This document shows, piece by piece, positions 60,754 through 64,000 of a stretch of 64,000 nucleotides of DNA. A program made the translations under genes and the position numbers. Position 1 is the first letter of the stretch. Each line of letters starts with the position of its first letter. The notes below the pieces were generated by a model. The model made no database searches, had not been told where the DNA came from, and saw only the letters and a list, made by a program, of their open reading frames with translations. Origin of the DNA: Tepidimicrobium xylanilyticum (GTDB lineage Bacteria; Bacillota; Clostridia; Tissierellales; Tepidimicrobiaceae); NCBI RefSeq assembly GCF_900106765.1, contig NZ_FNNG01000007.1:76999-140998 (forward strand), given 5' to 3'.

Positions 60754-62013
60754 ATGTTTCATATTTTTGAGAATAAAGATAAAAAGTATCTATATTTAAC
60801 ATCATATAAGCAATTCTTTGAAATTGATGAGAATACATATCTGATTTTAAAATTTAGCAATGATAATACCGAAATTAATAGAATTTTGAAAGTATATGAG
60901 CAACACGTTAATGAAGAAGATTATTTTGTAAAAAATGATGTTGAAGAATTAAGATATGGCTTGTTTTTATGCATTTCAAATGTATGCAATGCTAATTGTT
61001 CATATTGTTTTGCAAACAAAGGAAATTATGGCAAAGATGAAGGAATAATGAGTATGCAGATCGCTAAAATAGCAATAGATTTCTTTATAAATAAGGTGCC
61101 AACAAATGGGCAAGCCAATATTATTTTTTTCGGTGGAGAACCCCTGATGGCTTATAATCAGCTGGTTTCAACATGTGAGTATATAAAAGAAAGATATACT
61201 AATGAAAATATTCAACTTCACCTAGTTACTAATGGTACGTTGTTAAATGAAAAAATTATTGATTATCTGGCTATGAATAATTTTAGTGTAGGACTTAGTA
61301 TTGATGGAAACGAAAAAGTTCAAAATGAACAACGGCCACTTAGAAATGGAATGAACTCATTTTTAGAAGCTACTAAACACCTAGATTACCTGTTAAAAAA
61401 AGTAAAATCTGTACATGCAAGGGGAACATATTCTAACTATAATAATTCATTAGTAGAAGCATATGATGCCTTGCTAAACCTCGGGTTTAGAGAAGTAAGC
61501 ATACCTCCAGATATTTTAAGCGATAATATGAATAAAAAAATCAATTTATTAGATGAAGAATTGGATAATTTGTACGATTATATTGTAGATTATATAAATA
61601 ATAATGATGATTTTCCTTTTGGTACTTTTATTGAACATATAAGAAGAATTTTTTTACCAAAAACGGATATAAAATATACCTGTGGCCTAGGGGAAGTAAT
61701 TTACTCTGTTGATATTTACGGAGATATTTATCCATGTCATCGTTTTTCATCAGAAAATAATTATAAGCTCGGCAATGTTATGGATCAAGAAAAGGTTAAA
61801 GTCTTTTCTTTTGTGACAGAAGAATGTAATAAATGCTGGAATCAATATACTTGTTCCCATGGCTGTTGTTATAACGACTATATATTGACGGATTCTCTCA
61901 ATAAAAAAAATCCATACTGGTGCGCTTATTCTAAAAAAATGACAGAATTATGTTTGGCTTTAATCCCAAAATTAAGCGAAGAACATTTAAAAAGGATATT
62001 GATGGTGCCATAG
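60754..62013 (+). CDS. Radical SAM/SPASM peptide maturase (cassette 2)
   Basis: A 419-residue enzyme with Cys78, Cys82 and Cys85 (VCNANCSYCF) as SAM-cluster ligands, IIFFGGEPLM and LVTNGTLL as rSAM motifs, and a SPASM C terminus (YPCHRFSSENNYKLGN, CNKCWNQYTCSHGCCYND, and later WCAYSKK). The 70 N-terminal residues form a recognition region distinct from that of the other maturase (no useful identity by eye). Presumably modifies the 40-residue precursor encoded 68 bases upstream. RBS AGGAGG. Followed by an ABC exporter 25 bases on. Confidence 0.9.
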   Translation: MFHIFENKDKKYLYLTSYKQFFEIDENTYLILKFSNDNTEINRILKVYEQHVNEEDYFVKNDVEELRYGLFLCISNVCNANCSYCFANKGNYGKDEGIMSMQIAKIAIDFFINKVPTNGQANIIFFGGEPLMAYNQLVSTCEYIKERYTNENIQLHLVTNGTLLNEKIIDYLAMNNFSVGLSIDGNEKVQNEQRPLRNGMNSFLEATKHLDYLLKKVKSVHARGTYSNYNNSLVEAYDALLNLGFREVSIPPDILSDNMNKKINLLDEELDNLYDYIVDYINNNDDFPFGTFIEHIRRIFLPKTDIKYTCGLGEVIYSVDIYGDIYPCHRFSSENNYKLGNVMDQEKVKVFSFVTEECNKCWNQYTCSHGCCYNDYILTDSLNKKNPYWCAYSKKMTELCLALIPKLSEEHLKRILMVP

Positions 62014-62038
62014 GAAAAAGGTATAAAGGAGGTACAAT

Positions 62039-64000
62039 ATGCTGGATAATTTAAAGAAATTTGTTTTTTTTATGGGAAAAAGATTAGAAGATAAAGATAA
62101 AAGAAAAATAGCTATTCTAGCTTTTATTGCACTTTTAACGAATATATTAATTGTACTGATTCCTTTAATGCAAAAGCATATTATTGATGATATAATCCAA
62201 AAACAAATGTATAAAAGTTCTATATTTACATTTTTAGGGTTAAGCATTTTATTATCAATAACAACATTAATAGAAATATTTTTGTTAAACAGCTTAAAAA
62301 TATCTATTCAAAAAAATATCACTATGGATATGTTAACGTCCATAGTAAAAAAGGAGAATAAAATAGTTCAAACCAGAGGATCAGGTGCATTTATGAGTAG
62401 TATTTTCGGTGATTCTGAACAGTTCAGTATGCTTTTAGAAACAAATTATTTTTTTAGTATAGGTATACTCATTAGTGCTATTATTACCATAATAATAACA
62501 CTTTCTTGGACTTGGAGCTTTCTTTTAATTATACTAACATCTTATATTATAATGGTCTTTGGTATAAAAGTGTGTACTCGGCTTTTCACACAAAATTTCG
62601 CATTGGCTAGAGAAGCGGTTTTTAAATTGAATCCAAAGGTTTTGGAATTTATAGAAAACAGAAAAACTATTATGAATTATAGCAATACACCTCAATACTT
62701 AAAAAAACTAGAGGATCTTATTGATAAAAGAGATGGATATTTTAAAAAAGCGTCTATCTATGATGCTTTAGGTAATACTATTATAGAAAATGTAAAAAAT
62801 ATTGCAATAACAATTTTTTTTATTGTATCAATGGTAGAAATATTAAATTCTAAACTAGATTTATCTTCTTTTATAGCCATGATATCGTATTTTAATATAG
62901 TATTTTTACCTGTATTAAACTTCAAGCAAATTTATGGGGCTTTAAATAAATTTCAAATGCTTTATTCAAGAACTTTCGATACACTTGATATACCTATTAA
63001 GGTTTGCTTACCGAGCAAAAATGAGTTGATAATTAAGAACATAGGTTTTTCATATGATGATGTAACAATTCTTAAAAACATAGATATAAAACTGGATAAG
63101 TTGTATGGAATTGTTGGCATGTCAGGAGAAGGAAAAACCACATTACTAAAATTATTAACTGGACAACTAACTCCAACAAAAGGAGAGATAATATACGGAA
63201 ATCTTGATATTTCCGATATACCTATGAATATGATTTATTCATGTCTTAGATATTATAGTCAAGATATAGAAGTTTTTGATGATGATCTTTTATATAATAT
63301 AACATTGGGTAAAGAAGGTATTTCAAAAAATGAATATTATGAAAAAATTGATATTTATAAGAAATTAATAAATGAAAGCTTAAATTGGCTTATTTCAAAG
63401 CAAAATCCCAATTTAAATGAAAATAAAAATTTTAAAACAATAATAAAAGAAATTTACAATTTAACAGAGGAAGAATGCAAAAACAAAAATATATTGAATG
63501 AAATAAAAAATAGATTAAAGCTTAGCAATTTGGCAGAAACCGTTGACTTTGTTTCTAAAGTATATGTATCAAAAAAATATTACATAAAAGAAAAATATAG
63601 ACTAATTTTATCAGACTTAAAATTAGATTATTTGAAAGGTAGGAACTTTGGGCAGAGGGGGAGCAATTTATCTGGCGGAGAAAAGAACAAAATTGCTTTA
63701 GCTCGCTTTCTATTGCCAGAAATTGATGTTCCCATCATTATTGATGAGCCGTTTACAAATCTAGATTCTATTTCTGAACAGGAAAATCTACAAGTCCTTA
63801 GAAAATATATAGCTGGTTCAAAAGGAATTATTGTATCTCATAAGTTAAATGTAATTAAATTACTATCTGACGAAATAATAGTTATTAATAATAGTGAAAT
63901 AGAGTCTAGAGGACTTCATGATGATTTATTAAACTCTTCATCCCTTTATACTGAATTATATGAAAATTTTTTGGAAAAGAAATCTGCCTTAAACGCATGA
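62039..64000 (+). CDS. ABC exporter with enlarged nucleotide-binding domain (cassette 2)
   Basis: A 653-residue fused exporter: six membrane helices (about 20-310), then an ATPase with Walker A GMSGEGKTT (about 360), Q-loop YSQDIEVFDD (about 405), signature NLSGGEKNKIALARF (about 542) and Walker B PIIIDEPFTNLD (about 564). The Q-loop to signature distance is about 136 residues against roughly 55-60 in MsbA-type exporters, so about 80 Lys/Glu/Asn-rich residues are inserted in the helical subdomain. No N-terminal C39 peptidase is present, so leader removal needs another protease. Likely exports the cassette 2 product. The TGA stop falls on the last base of the window. Confidence 0.9.
   Translation: MLDNLKKFVFFMGKRLEDKDKRKIAILAFIALLTNILIVLIPLMQKHIIDDIIQKQMYKSSIFTFLGLSILLSITTLIEIFLLNSLKISIQKNITMDMLTSIVKKENKIVQTRGSGAFMSSIFGDSEQFSMLLETNYFFSIGILISAIITIIITLSWTWSFLLIILTSYIIMVFGIKVCTRLFTQNFALAREAVFKLNPKVLEFIENRKTIMNYSNTPQYLKKLEDLIDKRDGYFKKASIYDALGNTIIENVKNIAITIFFIVSMVEILNSKLDLSSFIAMISYFNIVFLPVLNFKQIYGALNKFQMLYSRTFDTLDIPIKVCLPSKNELIIKNIGFSYDDVTILKNIDIKLDKLYGIVGMSGEGKTTLLKLLTGQLTPTKGEIIYGNLDISDIPMNMIYSCLRYYSQDIEVFDDDLLYNITLGKEGISKNEYYEKIDIYKKLINESLNWLISKQNPNLNENKNFKTIIKEIYNLTEEECKNKNILNEIKNRLKLSNLAETVDFVSKVYVSKKYYIKEKYRLILSDLKLDYLKGRNFGQRGSNLSGGEKNKIALARFLLPEIDVPIIIDEPFTNLDSISEQENLQVLRKYIAGSKGIIVSHKLNVIKLLSDEIIVINNSEIESRGLHDDLLNSSSLYTELYENFLEKKSALNA

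Overview
The window reads as a low-GC, Gram-positive anaerobe of the class Clostridia, plausibly near Tissierellales. That placement is inferred from gene content and composition, not from a marker-gene tree. The DNA is AT-rich, nearly every gene has a strong AGGAGG-type ribosome binding site (RBS), TTG and GTG starts are common, and oxygen-sensitive enzymes are frequent: an [FeFe] hydrogenase, a nitrogenase-like complex, radical SAM enzymes and a siroheme reductase. No phage, rRNA operon or CRISPR array is visible.

Layout. 1-6872: housekeeping genes (start of methylglyoxal synthase, leucyl aminopeptidase, tRNA-Val, a DUF445 membrane protein, an exported glucosaminidase, mnmA). 6892-10332: a lysine riboswitch with terminator ahead of an amino acid permease and an amidohydrolase. 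10377-13880: an HxlR regulator, Dps, then nine consecutive small unrecognised genes in two transcription units, four of which share a short Asn-Gln core. 13895-18475: dusA, a YbjN-like protein, a PfpI protein, an AviRa-like rRNA methyltransferase and an MFS transporter. 18913-21771: a NitT/TauT-type ABC importer whose binding protein is Cys-rich. 21949-25649: a double-GNAT acetyltransferase, a decayed response regulator, and a group-B-like [FeFe] hydrogenase with a [2Fe-2S] partner.

25879-33398 is the most striking block. Seven tightly coupled leftward genes encode a flavodoxin, a NifH-like ATPase, a siderophore/heme/cobalamin-type ABC importer and two nitrogenase component-1-like subunits, and an AraC regulator diverges from them. 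An exact Fur box stands in front of each direction. This suggests an iron-starvation system that imports a metal chelate and reduces it with a nitrogenase-like enzyme. The substrate is unknown.

33400-57800 mixes intact operons with decayed genes. Intact: a radical SAM protein, SDR, MATE and DUF169 proteins; a TetR operon with two flavoproteins; a second FecBCD-type importer; LysR with a persulfide-reductase/siroheme-reductase pair; CstA; an EAL-HDOD protein; an ECF sigma/anti-sigma pair. The same 15-base palindrome lies beside the LysR gene and in front of the second importer, hinting at one regulon. Decayed: an S66 peptidase, a histidine kinase, a flavodoxin with a homopolymer frameshift, and an ABC exporter.

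57832-64000 holds two divergent peptide-maturation (RiPP) cassettes, each built as short Cys-containing precursor, perfect hairpin, radical SAM/SPASM maturase. The rightward one continues into an ABC exporter with an unusually long nucleotide-domain insert. Between them are an IS256-type transposase relic and one of three dispersed copies of a hairpin repeat.
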